DNA from: CAVQEK01 sp963711495
GTDB lineage: Bacteria; Bacteroidota; Bacteroidia; Cytophagales; Cyclobacteriaceae
Assembly: GCA_963711495.1 (NCBI GenBank)
Contig: CAVQEK010000004.1
Span: 2,356,001 to 2,420,000 of the forward strand
DNA: 64,000 bases
Direction of reading: 5' to 3'
The notes below the pieces were generated by a model, which was not told the DNA's origin, did not search any database, and worked only from the letters and a program-made list of their open reading frames with translations. Positions 45,601 to 55,343 of the stretch are shown here, piece by piece (position 1 is the first letter of the stretch; the number at the start of each line of letters is the position of its first letter). The position numbers and the translations under genes were made by a program.

Positions 45601-46128
45601 CGGACGCTCATTGGCAACAACCAGCCCAAATTTATTTATGGGTTCACCAATACCTTTACGTATAAGGGATTTGAATTGGATATTGTCTTCAATGGCGTCG
45701 AGGGTGGAAAGATCCTTAACCTGGGCCGTCGTTTCTACGAAAACCTCGAGGGCAGCCAGAACAACCTCACCACCATACTCAACCGCTGGCATTCCCCGGA
45801 AGATCCAGGGAACGGGATAGTTCCCCGCGCCAATTCTCGTACCACCGGCCAGAACAATGCCGTTTCCTCCCGTTGGGTAGAAGATGGTTCGTTTTTACGG
45901 ATCCAAAACGTTACCCTTGGATATACGATTCCACAAACCTATCTTGAAAGGGTGAAAATTCAGACTGCCAGGATTTATGTGTCTTCCCAAAACCCAGTTA
46001 CCTGGTCGAAGTATCTTGGGTACAATCCTGAAGTAAGCAATTATGAAGGGCCTTTGACGGGCGGGGTAGATTACGGCTCCTATCCGTTGGCAAAAACATT
46101 CATTGTGGGTTTGAACCTGGGTTTTTAA
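42652..46128 (+). CDS. SusC/RagA-family TonB-dependent receptor, second locus
   Basis: A 1158-residue outer-membrane transporter. Signal region to about residue 38, STN domain about 45-118 (SIGQIFHAIEGLTDYNFSYN), carboxypeptidase-like module about 142-222 (GLPGVNVIVKGTSQGTVTD), plug with LNEIVVVGYGTMKRSNVTAA and DASSTAIFGSRGSNGVIMVT, then the barrel ending in LNLGF. The STN domain implies signalling to the FecR/sigma pair. It should import glycan oligomers for the enzymes downstream. Confidence 0.96.
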   Translation: MKKTILRQIIMLSKLTFYGFAFNVLVAGSLLAFSSKAQSIKSVKETSVSLHLSNPSIGQIFHAIEGLTDYNFSYNQDDIDSEAKISGKFNETSVADVLLEISKQSGLKFRQVNNSIHVGLKKDASKQKEALEIILQGMTITGRVTSSEDNSGLPGVNVIVKGTSQGTVTDVDGNYKIDVPGAETVLEFSSVGFVSESITVGSQSTLNVALVPDVKALNEIVVVGYGTMKRSNVTAAITSVSSKDFKDIPTSNVATSLQGKLPGVVVQQTSGNPGSTPAIKVRGFGSISAGTSPLIVVDGNIVSPEVFSTLTANEIESVDVLKDASSTAIFGSRGSNGVIMVTTKRGKPGKTSLSFDAYTGIQQVTKKVDVLNSQQFAEFNKEAVNNAYLERVPGAQPTDPNSVRPQPSERLRYPQGDLFDWFNFDDPTKVANLPYTDFQSEIFRTAPISNYQLTTSGGNDKVRFLVSGGYMKQDGIVEKSTLDRYTFRSNIDVNITPKFKMGLDINPTYRVQENVKTDGHWASNGIINAALSAAPMAPVYSADGSQWSSQQELAPPYGWPGVTNPIANIYENNDQSKMLNLLANAYAEYDLFDWLTYRMSGNMAYNDDRGNTFRTSRMPLNQLLPPNQAVGGASSSMDISYLFNQTLSFTHTINKVHNFDVLLGMEATRYYYESSSAGAINFPNDVVQTLNYGTVNSGSSSKTENSVASYFGRINYDYNGKYLVNFSIRRDGSSLFGPDNRWGTFPAASLGWRLSQEPFMKNLEYVSEAKLRVSYGLAGNNAFSNNYPYVGLLSPDNYVLGDQLANGLGASTLGNSLLGWEKSRQTDLGIDLGFLNDRIYFIADYYLRRTTDLLLNVNVPTLTGFSSSVKNIGEMKNKGWEFALNTHNLTGEFTWSTNANLSFNRNEVVALGPSGDPILSGSGVGQTNMTVIGEPIGNFYGYKQIGVFKDQADLDSYPHFVDSKPGDVKFEDVDGNGVLNPDDRTLIGNNQPKFIYGFTNTFTYKGFELDIVFNGVEGGKILNLGRRFYENLEGSQNNLTTILNRWHSPEDPGNGIVPRANSRTTGQNNAVSSRWVEDGSFLRIQNVTLGYTIPQTYLERVKIQTARIYVSSQNPVTWSKYLGYNPEVSNYEGPLTGGVDYGSYPLAKTFIVGLNLGF

Positions 46129-46146
46129 CTACTTGATTATAAAACT

Positions 46147-47607
46147 ATGAAAACTAAAATATTATATATTTCGCTGACCTGTATCTTCTTTTTTGCATCG
46201 TGCAGCAAGGACTTTATTGATTTGGCGCCTATTTCCGATATAGCCACAACCAATTTCTATAAGACTCCCGATGATTTTAAAAACGCAGTAAGTGGCGCCT
46301 ATGGCTCCCTGCAGCACGGGGGGGTTTATGGCAACATCTATGTTTTCGGGGATATTCCATCCGATGACACGACTCCTGTGGTTTCCGGATCAGTTACAGA
46401 CCAGGACCAGTTCGATAAGTTCTACCTGATCACTACCAATCCATATATTTCCGCTGCTTGGAACGACAGCTACATAGGCATATCACGCTGCAATGCCATT
46501 TTGGACAGGATTGATGCCGTAGATTTCAATGCCGATTTAAAAACGCAATACAAGGCAGAGGCAAAATTTATCCGGGCTTTAATTTATTTTAACCTGGTTC
46601 GCATGTTTGGGGATGTGCCTTTGGTGCTCACGGAAATAACCAATCCTGATCAAGGTTATGAATATGGCCGCGACCCCAAAGCCGATGTGTATGCACAAAT
46701 TGAAAAAGATCTGGGCGAAGCTATTGACGGTTTAAAGACCAAAACCGAATATGCCCCGGCTGATTTGGGGCGGGCTACAAAGGGCGCGGCGATGTCCTTG
46801 CTGGGTAAGGTCCTTTTGACGGAACATAAATATGCCGATGCCGCCACGCAATTCAAAGGCGTTATCGATTCACAAATCTATGGCCTCCTGCCTTCTTATG
46901 CCGATGTGTTCAACCCTGACAACAAAAACAATAAGGAGTCAATATTTGACATTCAACATAAATCAGGTTCGATCGGCGAAGGGAATAACTTGCCGAACAG
47001 TTTTGCTCCTGAAAACTCGGGAAATGCGGTCATCCAATTTGGAGGCGGAGGCAATAACCGCCCTACAATTGATATGGGACAGGCTTACGAGCCAGGTGAT
47101 CTCCGCAAGGACGCTTCCATGCAAACATCCTATGTCAATGAATCGGGGGAAACCATTGATTATTATTATGTTTCCAAATACCACGATAACCCAACCGTGA
47201 GTGGTGACAATAATAACAATTATCCGGTCATTCGTTATTCTGACGTTTTACTGATGTATGCCGAATGCCTGAACGAGGCAGGTTATGACGCTAATGGCGA
47301 TGCCTTTAAGTATTTAAACATGGTCCGCGAAAGGGCTGGTTTGGCCGATAAGACAAGTGCCACTGTAGCTGACCAGGAAGCCTTCCGCTTGGCCATGGAG
47401 CACGAACGGCGTGTAGAGTTTGCCTTTGAAGGACAGCGCTGGTTTGACTTGGTGCGTACCGGACGTGCAATTCCTGTATTGAATGCCAAGGCAGATGAAA
47501 TTGGAATAAAGACACCACCGCTTACAGAAAATAATATGATTTTTCCAATTCCACAAAGTCAGATTGATATTAATAAAGAAAAGATCACCCAGAACCCTGG
47601 TTATTAA
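46147..47607 (+). CDS. SusD/RagB-family surface lipoprotein, second locus
   Basis: A 486-residue SusD lipoprotein with lipobox FFASC (C19). Typical SusD motifs: AEAKFIRALIYFNLVRMFGD in the helical core and the C-terminal RYSDVLLMYAECLNEAG, VRERAGL, EHERRVEFAFEGQRWFDLVR. It ends with the usual IPQSQIDINKEKITQNPGY. Starts 18 bp after SusC. A strong terminator follows it. Confidence 0.97.
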   Translation: MKTKILYISLTCIFFFASCSKDFIDLAPISDIATTNFYKTPDDFKNAVSGAYGSLQHGGVYGNIYVFGDIPSDDTTPVVSGSVTDQDQFDKFYLITTNPYISAAWNDSYIGISRCNAILDRIDAVDFNADLKTQYKAEAKFIRALIYFNLVRMFGDVPLVLTEITNPDQGYEYGRDPKADVYAQIEKDLGEAIDGLKTKTEYAPADLGRATKGAAMSLLGKVLLTEHKYADAATQFKGVIDSQIYGLLPSYADVFNPDNKNNKESIFDIQHKSGSIGEGNNLPNSFAPENSGNAVIQFGGGGNNRPTIDMGQAYEPGDLRKDASMQTSYVNESGETIDYYYVSKYHDNPTVSGDNNNNYPVIRYSDVLLMYAECLNEAGYDANGDAFKYLNMVRERAGLADKTSATVADQEAFRLAMEHERRVEFAFEGQRWFDLVRTGRAIPVLNAKADEIGIKTPPLTENNMIFPIPQSQIDINKEKITQNPGY

Positions 47608-47624
47608 TAAAATTAAAATAAAAC

Positions 47625-47654
47625 AAACGCTGCCGGATTTCTTCGGCAGCGTTT
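47625..47654 (+). terminator. Strong rho-independent terminator after SusD gene
   Basis: An 11-bp stem AAACGCTGCCG / CGGCAGCGTTT with an 8-nt loop, followed by a T run, starts 17 bp after the SusD stop. It ends only about 12 nt before the ATG of the next gene, so it sits in the leader of that gene. Confidence 0.9.
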
Positions 47655-47665
47655 TTTATATCCTT

Positions 47666-50434
47666 ATGAGGAAGAGTATATTTATTTCATTCATACTTTG
47701 GGTCATTTCTCTCCATTCAATAATGGCGCAACAGCTTTCGTTTACTGATGTGGATTTCAATCAATTGACAAATACACACGATATTATCACACTATCTCCC
47801 TGGGGACCATATTCCAAACATTACGCCGGCATTTCTCATATTCCGGATATGCAAAAAGGGGTCCGGTTTGATGTGTCGGTCATGCCGGGTTATTATAGAA
47901 ATAAGGTATTGGTCCCCAATGTGCTTTTCGAATCGGGCTACTACCCCTGGAAAGTATCGGCCGACATGCGACGAATTACTTACCGTTACGAATTGGAGTG
48001 GAAAGATCAGGTGTATGTTGACGTCACCTATTCCGTCCTTGATTCTTCAACCGTCCTGATCAGCATGAATTGTGTGAACCACACTTCCCTTCCCCAGAAT
48101 TTAACACTGGATGCCATGTCATATCTCGATTATCCCAGTGACTATCCGAAATTTGAAATCAAACATTCGGAAAACGTTACCTGGGTAAATGGCATTGCAT
48201 ATGAAAACCTCACCTTTGCAAACCCGCGTCCAAGCGATGACCTGGTCTATAACGGTTGGTTTAGGGCCGAACAGCGAAACGACAGTTATATTGGAAGTAG
48301 CGCCATAGCAAAAAACTTTGGCGATGATCAACAGGACATTGTAACCTATACTTTGCCCATTTCAAAACAACAGCTAAAGGGTGAATTGTGCTTTCGATAC
48401 CGGCTGGGGGAAAACACAAAAGTGTCGTTCAAATGTTCCGGATTAATTAACCAAATGGTCACTTTCCAGGGTACTGGTGAGTTTGAATTATTATCGCTGC
48501 CCTATGAAGTGACCCGGGAAGGAAACCAAACACTCCGGTTAGAGTCACAGGGAGGGGCTGGCATTGAACTCAATGGGTTTTTCTATGGTCCCAAAAAAGA
48601 CGTAGAAGAAAGCCAAATTGTTAATGTTGAAAAGCGTTTCAGGCCGGAAATAGCATTGGACACCGCCAACTCCAATTTAATGCTCCACTATCCAGATATA
48701 TCCACTCAATATGGCATAGCCTGGGATTTTTCTCCTTTTAAAGTCCGTGAGTTCCTTAATGACGAGTTGGATATATTTTTTAGGGAAAATGTGCACCATC
48801 ATACTCAAAATATATTTCGGGGTAACGGCCTCGGCCATTTTACCGATGTTTACTTGAGGCCAATCGAAATGCAGCCTAATTCTGAAAGGACAATTTATGG
48901 TATGATTTGTTCTGGAAATAAAGCATCGGTTGAAAAGAGGCTAAATGATTTTAAAACCAAAAGAAAACTTTTACAAGATAAGGACACCTTTGCCGATAAC
49001 CCTTTTTCCGGCATACTTCCCGAAGGGGAAAAATATGTTTTTAGCCAAAAAATGATGCGCGCTGCCGTGCTGTCCAACATTGTATATCCGATCTATACTC
49101 AGGGAAACTACATCAGGCATTTCACACCTGGGAAATGGTGGAATAGCCTGTACACCTGGGACAGTGGTTTTGAAGCGATTGGATTAACTGAGATCGATCC
49201 AAAAAAAGCGTTGGAGTGCTTAAATGCCTATACAACACCAGCCGGAAGTCAATCGGCATTTATCCATCATGGTTCTCCCGTACCAGTTCAGATGTATGCA
49301 TTCTATGATTTATGGAATGAAACCCAATCAAGAGATTTGCTCAATTATTTTTATCCCAGACTTAAGCAGTATTACGAATTTATGTCCGGGAGTTTGGGTA
49401 GTTCTACAACACGTGTCCTCAAATCGAATTTGCTGAAGACATGGGATTATTTTTATAATTCCGGCGGATGGGACGATTACCCTGCCCAAGTGGCCGTTCA
49501 CGATCTCAAGCTCGAAGATAAAGTGGCGCCTGTCATCACAACTGCCCAAATCATCAGGGTGGCCAAAATACTCCGAATGGTGGCCCAGGAATTGGACATG
49601 AAAAAGGATATTAAAAAGTATGATGAAGATATTGCGCTTTTTACCAATGCTTTACAGAAATATTCCTGGGATGAACAAGCTGGTTATTTCAGCTATGTGA
49701 CACACGATGATCAGGGAAACCCAACTGGTTTTTTTAAAGATTCAAAAAGTGGCAAAATCTACAATATGGGATTGGATGGAGCATACCCACTTTTTTCGGG
49801 TATTTGTTCCAAACACCAGGAAGATGTCTTGCTCGATCGGATTTTTTCTAAAGACCACATGTGGACACCGGCAGGCATCGGTGTTGTGGACCAGTCGGCA
49901 CCGTATTATAAAATCGATGGTTATTGGAATGGTACCGTTTGGATGCCTCATCAATGGTTTATGTGGAAAACCATGCTCGATTTGGGTAAGCCTGACCTGG
50001 CATTCAAAATTGCTTCGAAAGCATTGGATGTATGGAAAACCGAAACCGATGAGAGCTACTATACCTTCGAACATTTCTTTGCAAAATCCGGTAGGGGAGC
50101 CGGCTGGCATCAATTTTCCGGGTTGTCGACCCCTGTGCTCGCTTGGTTCGATGCATACTATAAACCCGGAACGGTGACCACGGGATTTGAAGTCTGGATT
50201 GAACAACAATCGTTTTCAAATGAAAAGGATTCCTATGAGGCTTCACTGAGTTTTGATCAGGCCACGGCGAAACATAAACGGAGCATGATTGTTTGTATGA
50301 ATCCGGCCAGGAAGTACAGTGTTTTATTCAATGGTGACAAAGCTGAAGTTACCAGTCCTTTACCTGGTGTTTTGGAAATATCATTACCGGTTACCAATAA
50401 ATCCGGTAAATTAGTGGTCGATCTTGTAGATTAA
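47666..50434 (+). CDS. Secreted GH63/MGH1-like glycoside hydrolase
   Basis: The ATG at 47666 is chosen because it opens a signal peptide (FISFILWVISLHSIMAQ) and lies after the terminator; an earlier in-frame ATG would put coding sequence through that hairpin. The product has about 922 residues: an N-terminal beta-rich region, then an alpha/alpha barrel similar to GH63 and MGH1-type glucosidases (GKWWNSLYTWDSGFEAIG, YNSGGWDDYPAQ, GYWNGTVWMPHQW). GH63-like enzymes cleave alpha-glucosyl or alpha-mannosyl-type linkages. It starts the enzyme block of the locus. Confidence 0.85.
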   Translation: MRKSIFISFILWVISLHSIMAQQLSFTDVDFNQLTNTHDIITLSPWGPYSKHYAGISHIPDMQKGVRFDVSVMPGYYRNKVLVPNVLFESGYYPWKVSADMRRITYRYELEWKDQVYVDVTYSVLDSSTVLISMNCVNHTSLPQNLTLDAMSYLDYPSDYPKFEIKHSENVTWVNGIAYENLTFANPRPSDDLVYNGWFRAEQRNDSYIGSSAIAKNFGDDQQDIVTYTLPISKQQLKGELCFRYRLGENTKVSFKCSGLINQMVTFQGTGEFELLSLPYEVTREGNQTLRLESQGGAGIELNGFFYGPKKDVEESQIVNVEKRFRPEIALDTANSNLMLHYPDISTQYGIAWDFSPFKVREFLNDELDIFFRENVHHHTQNIFRGNGLGHFTDVYLRPIEMQPNSERTIYGMICSGNKASVEKRLNDFKTKRKLLQDKDTFADNPFSGILPEGEKYVFSQKMMRAAVLSNIVYPIYTQGNYIRHFTPGKWWNSLYTWDSGFEAIGLTEIDPKKALECLNAYTTPAGSQSAFIHHGSPVPVQMYAFYDLWNETQSRDLLNYFYPRLKQYYEFMSGSLGSSTTRVLKSNLLKTWDYFYNSGGWDDYPAQVAVHDLKLEDKVAPVITTAQIIRVAKILRMVAQELDMKKDIKKYDEDIALFTNALQKYSWDEQAGYFSYVTHDDQGNPTGFFKDSKSGKIYNMGLDGAYPLFSGICSKHQEDVLLDRIFSKDHMWTPAGIGVVDQSAPYYKIDGYWNGTVWMPHQWFMWKTMLDLGKPDLAFKIASKALDVWKTETDESYYTFEHFFAKSGRGAGWHQFSGLSTPVLAWFDAYYKPGTVTTGFEVWIEQQSFSNEKDSYEASLSFDQATAKHKRSMIVCMNPARKYSVLFNGDKAEVTSPLPGVLEISLPVTNKSGKLVVDLVD

Positions 50435-50693
50435 ATTGAAATAACCGCTGATTTATCATTAAAAAGCAGAACATTCCGGTGCACTCTATTCTTAAACCCT
50501 GATTTAAGGGTACTTCTGTATTCTACCTGCAAACGCAAAATATTCCTATCATATTTCTATTCAGGAAAATGAATGTTTCCCCAAAATTGATTATTATCGG
50601 GAGAACAATCAAATCAATAAAATCGGAAAATGATGGCCTCGGGGATGAAAAGAAATCTGATTGTGTTAAATATGAAAAAGGAGCATCAATATC

Positions 50694-53474
50694 GTGGAAA
50701 AAGTTACTAGATCAATTGGATTTCTTGTTCTTCTGCAAGTATTTGTGTTTTCTTCTGCGGCACAGAATTACGGTACAACAACTACACTGCCAAATATAAA
50801 AACTGCCAAAGATAAGCTAGTGGTCCAAAAACAACAGCTTCAGCAAACAGCGTTGCAAAATGTGATTATCGTTTACAAAACACATTTTGATATTGGATAT
50901 TCAGCAACAGTGCAACAGGTAGTGCACGAGTATCAAACTTCGATGTCAGATCATTTGCTTGATGTAATTGAAAAAAATAGTAAACAGCCCAAAGAGAAAC
51001 AATTTGTTTGGACGCTTTCGGGTTGGCCAATGAAACAGATCCTATTTGAAGGGCAGGCGCCGGAACGTAAAATTAAAATTGAACAGGCCATTCGAAATGA
51101 AAATATTGCCATACATGCTTTTCCTTTTTCGATGCATGTTGAAACAGCGGATCTTGAGGGTATGGTGCGTGGGTTCAATATCTCATCGACATTGGCCAGA
51201 GAATATGGTCAGCCGCTATCGATCGGTGCTAAGATGAGTGATGTACCTGGTGAATCATGGATGATACCGACGCTCTGTGCGCATGCGGGTATAAAGTTTT
51301 ACCACATGGGAGGTCCTGTTGTCAATAAGACGCTTGGATTACCACCCATTTTTTGGTGGGAAGGTCCAGACGGATCTCGTTTGCTCACACTGTATAACAA
51401 TGGATATGGCAGCGAACCGCTTCCCCCGGAAAACTGGTCTTACAAAACCTGGATATACATTAACATGACAGGTGATAATCAGGGACCTCCAGACCCGGAA
51501 ACCGTTGCGAAAGATCTGGAATTTTATAAAAACAGGGGAATAGAGGCACAAGTTGGGAGCATGGATGATTTTGCCAAAATAATGTTACGGGAAGACTTGA
51601 GTAAACTACCAGTAATACGCTCGGATATTGGCGATGTTTGGATACATGGGAGCATGAGTATGCCTGAATCCAGTAAACTGGCCCAGCATATCAGACCTGC
51701 CATTGGTGGATTGGACGAATTATCAACACTTGAGTCTATTTGGGGGATGTACCGACCTGACCTTCGTAAAACGATAGCCGAGGCATACGAACAAAGTTTG
51801 CTTTATAGTGAACATACCTGGGGGCTTGCCAATCAGCATTATGTCAAAGTTCCATACGGGAAAGCGTGGGAAGAACTGTGGGAAAAGGGATTGCCTCCAC
51901 AATATAAACTGATGGAAGGTTCATGGAGAGATCATGCCGCTTATATAAACCGTGTTCAGGAATTGGTGACCAATCCCTACAAGGATGCTGTTGCTTCTCT
52001 CGCTGACAACATAGATATTGACCAGAACCGCATAGTAGTATACAATCCACTTCCCTGGAAACGGGGTGGCGAAATAATTCTTGATACACGACTTACCTTT
52101 GGCAGTGATTTTAATTCGATCAAACCCGCTGAGGGGGGGCCGGCAATTGCCGTATCACACGAATATCCCGCCATTGAGGACACCGCTCCAATGTCACGCT
52201 TTGTCGTGAATGATATTCCGCCAATGGGTTATCGCACCTATGTGGCTTCACAAGAAAAAGTAAATATTCCGGAAATGGTGGCGGATAAAGGTTTGGGTAT
52301 CATTGAGAGTCCATTTTTTAAGGCAACAATTGATGCAGAACACGGAAGAATCACCAGCCTGATTGATAAAAAAATAGGTAAAGAGTTGGTCGATGCCCAT
52401 GCACCCCAAGGTTTCGGTCAGTATTTTTATGAACGGTTTGGTTATGAACAACTTTCTGACTGGATTGATAAATCACTCTATCCTCAATATAAAGCACATC
52501 GGTTTGCTTTTGTTGCTTATGATATGCCTCAGGATGTTGATTATCATTCAACACTTCCTGAGCACATGACATTGAGTGTGGAAAAAACGGACATCGATGT
52601 GAAGGCAGTGTTGACAGGAAGAATAATACTGGATTCAGGACAACCGCAACAAATCACTATTTCATTGACCCTTTCAGGATATATCCCCATTGCCGAACTT
52701 GAGGTAAGTTGGCAGAAGCAACCAGACACCTGGCCGGAAGCGGCATGGATTTGTCTTCCATTTAAAATCGATAATCCGAAATTTCGACTTGGCCGGCTAG
52801 GTGCCGATGTCGATCCGGTGCTGGATATGATAACCAACAATGCCAATTATCACATGTGGTGGGTCAATAATGGCGTGGCAATTTATAATGGTGTAAGTGG
52901 ATCTGGTGTTGGCGTCTTTTCCCCGGATGCACCTTTAGTAAGTTTGGGAGAACCTGGAGAATATAAATTTGATCTACGTTACGAACCCCAAAAACCGTAC
53001 CTGTATCTGAACCTTTACAACAACCATTGGCGGACCAATTTCCCCGCCTGGATTGGCAATGGCCAACGAATGTGTGCAAGGGTGCGGATATGGTCGTATG
53101 ATAAATATGCAACTGAAAGCACTTTATATTCACCATCCCAGGAAGCAGGAGTGCCATTACAGGTTGCATGTTCAAAAGAAATGAATGGTAAATTACCTGT
53201 TACCCACACCGGTCTTGGTTTGTCGCGCAAAGGAGTCGCGGTGACTGCTTTTGGGCCTAATCCGGATGGTGAAGGGATAGTTTTACGTCTTTGGGAGCAG
53301 GCTGGCGTCAGCGATAAAATAAAAGTGACTTTGCCAGAAGGCAGTAAATTTAAATTAGCCCAACCGGTAACGCTTCGTGGAGAAGCAACCGGCGCCCCGA
53401 TTGAAATTGTGAATGGGAAATTTGATGGTGACCTTCATGCTTATTCACCTTTGAGCGTTATTCTATTAAAGTAA
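50694..53474 (+). CDS. GH38-like (DUF5054) alpha-mannosidase-related protein
   Basis: A 926-residue secreted protein with a GTG start and signal peptide (ending SSAAQN). The N-terminal domain resembles GH38 mannosidases: KTHFDIGYS (metal-binding His-Asp), FPFSMHVET, and GAKMSDVPGESWMIP where the catalytic acid pair would be. The later beta-sandwich region (from about residue 430) follows the GH38 plan. It matches the DUF5054 type, whose activity is not clearly established. Upstream AAGGAG at about 10 nt from the GTG helps fix the start. Alpha-mannoside cleavage is an inference. Confidence 0.75.
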   Translation: MEKVTRSIGFLVLLQVFVFSSAAQNYGTTTTLPNIKTAKDKLVVQKQQLQQTALQNVIIVYKTHFDIGYSATVQQVVHEYQTSMSDHLLDVIEKNSKQPKEKQFVWTLSGWPMKQILFEGQAPERKIKIEQAIRNENIAIHAFPFSMHVETADLEGMVRGFNISSTLAREYGQPLSIGAKMSDVPGESWMIPTLCAHAGIKFYHMGGPVVNKTLGLPPIFWWEGPDGSRLLTLYNNGYGSEPLPPENWSYKTWIYINMTGDNQGPPDPETVAKDLEFYKNRGIEAQVGSMDDFAKIMLREDLSKLPVIRSDIGDVWIHGSMSMPESSKLAQHIRPAIGGLDELSTLESIWGMYRPDLRKTIAEAYEQSLLYSEHTWGLANQHYVKVPYGKAWEELWEKGLPPQYKLMEGSWRDHAAYINRVQELVTNPYKDAVASLADNIDIDQNRIVVYNPLPWKRGGEIILDTRLTFGSDFNSIKPAEGGPAIAVSHEYPAIEDTAPMSRFVVNDIPPMGYRTYVASQEKVNIPEMVADKGLGIIESPFFKATIDAEHGRITSLIDKKIGKELVDAHAPQGFGQYFYERFGYEQLSDWIDKSLYPQYKAHRFAFVAYDMPQDVDYHSTLPEHMTLSVEKTDIDVKAVLTGRIILDSGQPQQITISLTLSGYIPIAELEVSWQKQPDTWPEAAWICLPFKIDNPKFRLGRLGADVDPVLDMITNNANYHMWWVNNGVAIYNGVSGSGVGVFSPDAPLVSLGEPGEYKFDLRYEPQKPYLYLNLYNNHWRTNFPAWIGNGQRMCARVRIWSYDKYATESTLYSPSQEAGVPLQVACSKEMNGKLPVTHTGLGLSRKGVAVTAFGPNPDGEGIVLRLWEQAGVSDKIKVTLPEGSKFKLAQPVTLRGEATGAPIEIVNGKFDGDLHAYSPLSVILLK

Positions 53475-54002
53475 AAATTAATGAATTGAGGTATAGTCAA
53501 ATAATTCGCAGTGTATTCCTTGTAGCAACTAATTGCGAATAAAAGGAAGATGTTGTGGATTGACTTAGAATTCTTCATTATGCAGGACCTGTTAATAGCG
53601 CCGAAACTGGTTATTTAATAACAATTAATGTGGATCATGGCTGTCCAAAAACAATAAATTGATATCTTTATCCGGATAACCTTTAACTTTTTGGTCACCT
53701 ATATTTGCAGTTTTTTTGAAGAACGGTTTTCGAAGATTTATATCACGGACAATGAATTTTTCCGGCGCTGTGTAGCAGATTATGTGTATGAAATGATTAT
53801 CTATTTTGATAACCTTAGTTTTTTGGCCGGGTTGGGTTTAAATGATGGATTAATTGCAGGTTTTTAGAATAATGGCCGGAACGTGAGCAAAAAATATTCA
53901 ACCAAGGGGCAGGTAGTTTCAATAAAGGTTTTAGAAAGGTTGTATTGTCAAATCCACATCTCATTTAATAAAAGTATGTTTAAAAATTATAATCAAAAGT
54001 TT
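53475..54002. other. Intergenic region before GH29 gene
   Basis: No gene seen. A frame opens at 53883 in phase with the fucosidase but its first 40 codons look non-coding, so I place the start at 54003. TATATTTG at 53700-53707 fits the TAnnTTTG -7 consensus, without a clear -33 element; if used, the leader would be about 290 nt. Confidence 0.45.
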
Positions 54003-55343
54003 ATGAGCATGAAAAGAAATGGAAAGTTGTTTATTTATTTTCTTTTGCTAATAGGACCATGCTCAGGGTTTGCACAGGGCAAGATTGATCCGAAGACCAT
54101 TTCCGATAAAATGAGGTGGTTTGCTGATGCTAAACTGGGAATATTTATTCATGAAGGAATTTATGCCGTTGACGGAGTCGGTGAATCGTGGAGTTTTCAT
54201 AATAAAGAAATCAGCTATGCCGATTATATGAAACAACTGAAAGGTTTCACACTGAAAAATTACGATCCTGCTTTCTGGGCCGATCTGATTCAGGAGAGTG
54301 GTGCCAGGTATGCTGTAATCACCACCAAGCATCATGATGGCGTGGCCATGTACGACACCAAAATGGATGACTTGAGCATTGTAAAAGCCACGCCGGCAAA
54401 GCGCGATATGATTGAACCATTCTTTAAAGAATTGCGCAAGCGAAACATCAAATGTGGTGCTTATTTTTCGCTTATCGACTGGTCGTATCCCGATTATCCG
54501 GGGTTTCTGAAGGACAGTTCACGTTACAAAGTGGATGAGGATTACGATCGCTGGAACCGGTTCAGGGCTTTCTTCCAGGGACAGATTATGGAAATAAGTC
54601 AAAAGTTTAATCCTGATTTATGGTGGTTCGACGGTGACTGGGAACACAGTGCTGAAGAATGGGAATCACAGAAAATTAGACATATTATTCTGAAACACAA
54701 TCCGGAAGCAATTATCAACGGGCGTTTGCAGGGTTATGGCGATTATGAAACTCCGGAACAAAATTTTCCGGTTAGCCGGCCAAAATACAACTGGTGGGAA
54801 TTGTGTATGACCACCAACGACAACTGGGGTTTTCAACATGATGATAACTGGAAAACGCCGTACGAAATCATCACCATATTTGCTGATGTGGTTTCGAAAG
54901 GCGGAAATTTGCTTTTGGATATGGGGCCCAAAGCTGATGGAACAATTCCGGAAGAGCAGATTCATGTTTTAAAGGAACTGGGAGCCTGGAATAAAAAACA
55001 CAGTGAAGCCATTTTTAATACTGTTGCTGGAATTCCACAGGGGCATTTTTATGGCCCGACGACTCTGTCGAAGGATTCAACAAGTCTGTACCTTTTCCTG
55101 GATGGACATATTACGGGACCGGTTATGCTGAAAGGATTAATCAACAAGATCGAAGATATAACTGTGATGGGTAACGACACAAAACTCACGCATAAAATTG
55201 TCGGGAAAATATCGTGGAGTCCGGTCCCAGGCTTGGTTTATGTCAATGTTCCTGAAAATGTTCTGGATAAATATGTTACCGTCCTGAAACTTAAACTGGA
55301 CGGTCCTATTAAACTTTATCGAGGTCATGGTGGATTGAATTGA
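54003..55343 (+). CDS. Alpha-L-fucosidase, GH29
   Basis: Starting at the ATG at 54003 gives a 446-residue enzyme with a signal peptide (IYFLLLIGPCSGFAQ). GH29 hallmarks: FADAKLGIFIHEGIYAV, YAVITTKHHDGVAMYDTKMD, GAYFSLIDWSYPDY, and the nucleophile segment WWFDGDWEHS with D210. The domain ends with the normal KGGNLLLDMGPKADG before a beta-sandwich. It would release alpha-linked L-fucose with retention of configuration. Confidence 0.95.
   Translation: MSMKRNGKLFIYFLLLIGPCSGFAQGKIDPKTISDKMRWFADAKLGIFIHEGIYAVDGVGESWSFHNKEISYADYMKQLKGFTLKNYDPAFWADLIQESGARYAVITTKHHDGVAMYDTKMDDLSIVKATPAKRDMIEPFFKELRKRNIKCGAYFSLIDWSYPDYPGFLKDSSRYKVDEDYDRWNRFRAFFQGQIMEISQKFNPDLWWFDGDWEHSAEEWESQKIRHIILKHNPEAIINGRLQGYGDYETPEQNFPVSRPKYNWWELCMTTNDNWGFQHDDNWKTPYEIITIFADVVSKGGNLLLDMGPKADGTIPEEQIHVLKELGAWNKKHSEAIFNTVAGIPQGHFYGPTTLSKDSTSLYLFLDGHITGPVMLKGLINKIEDITVMGNDTKLTHKIVGKISWSPVPGLVYVNVPENVLDKYVTVLKLKLDGPIKLYRGHGGLN

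Noticed and set aside
47564..47665. Start of the GH63-like gene at the first in-frame ATG
   Set aside because: It would overlap the SusD gene and be translated through the terminator hairpin; the ATG at 47666 opens the signal peptide.
53883..54002. N-terminal extension of the fucosidase from an upstream in-frame ATG
   Set aside because: The 40 added residues hide the signal peptide and show no conservation; the ATG at 54003 gives a normal export signal.
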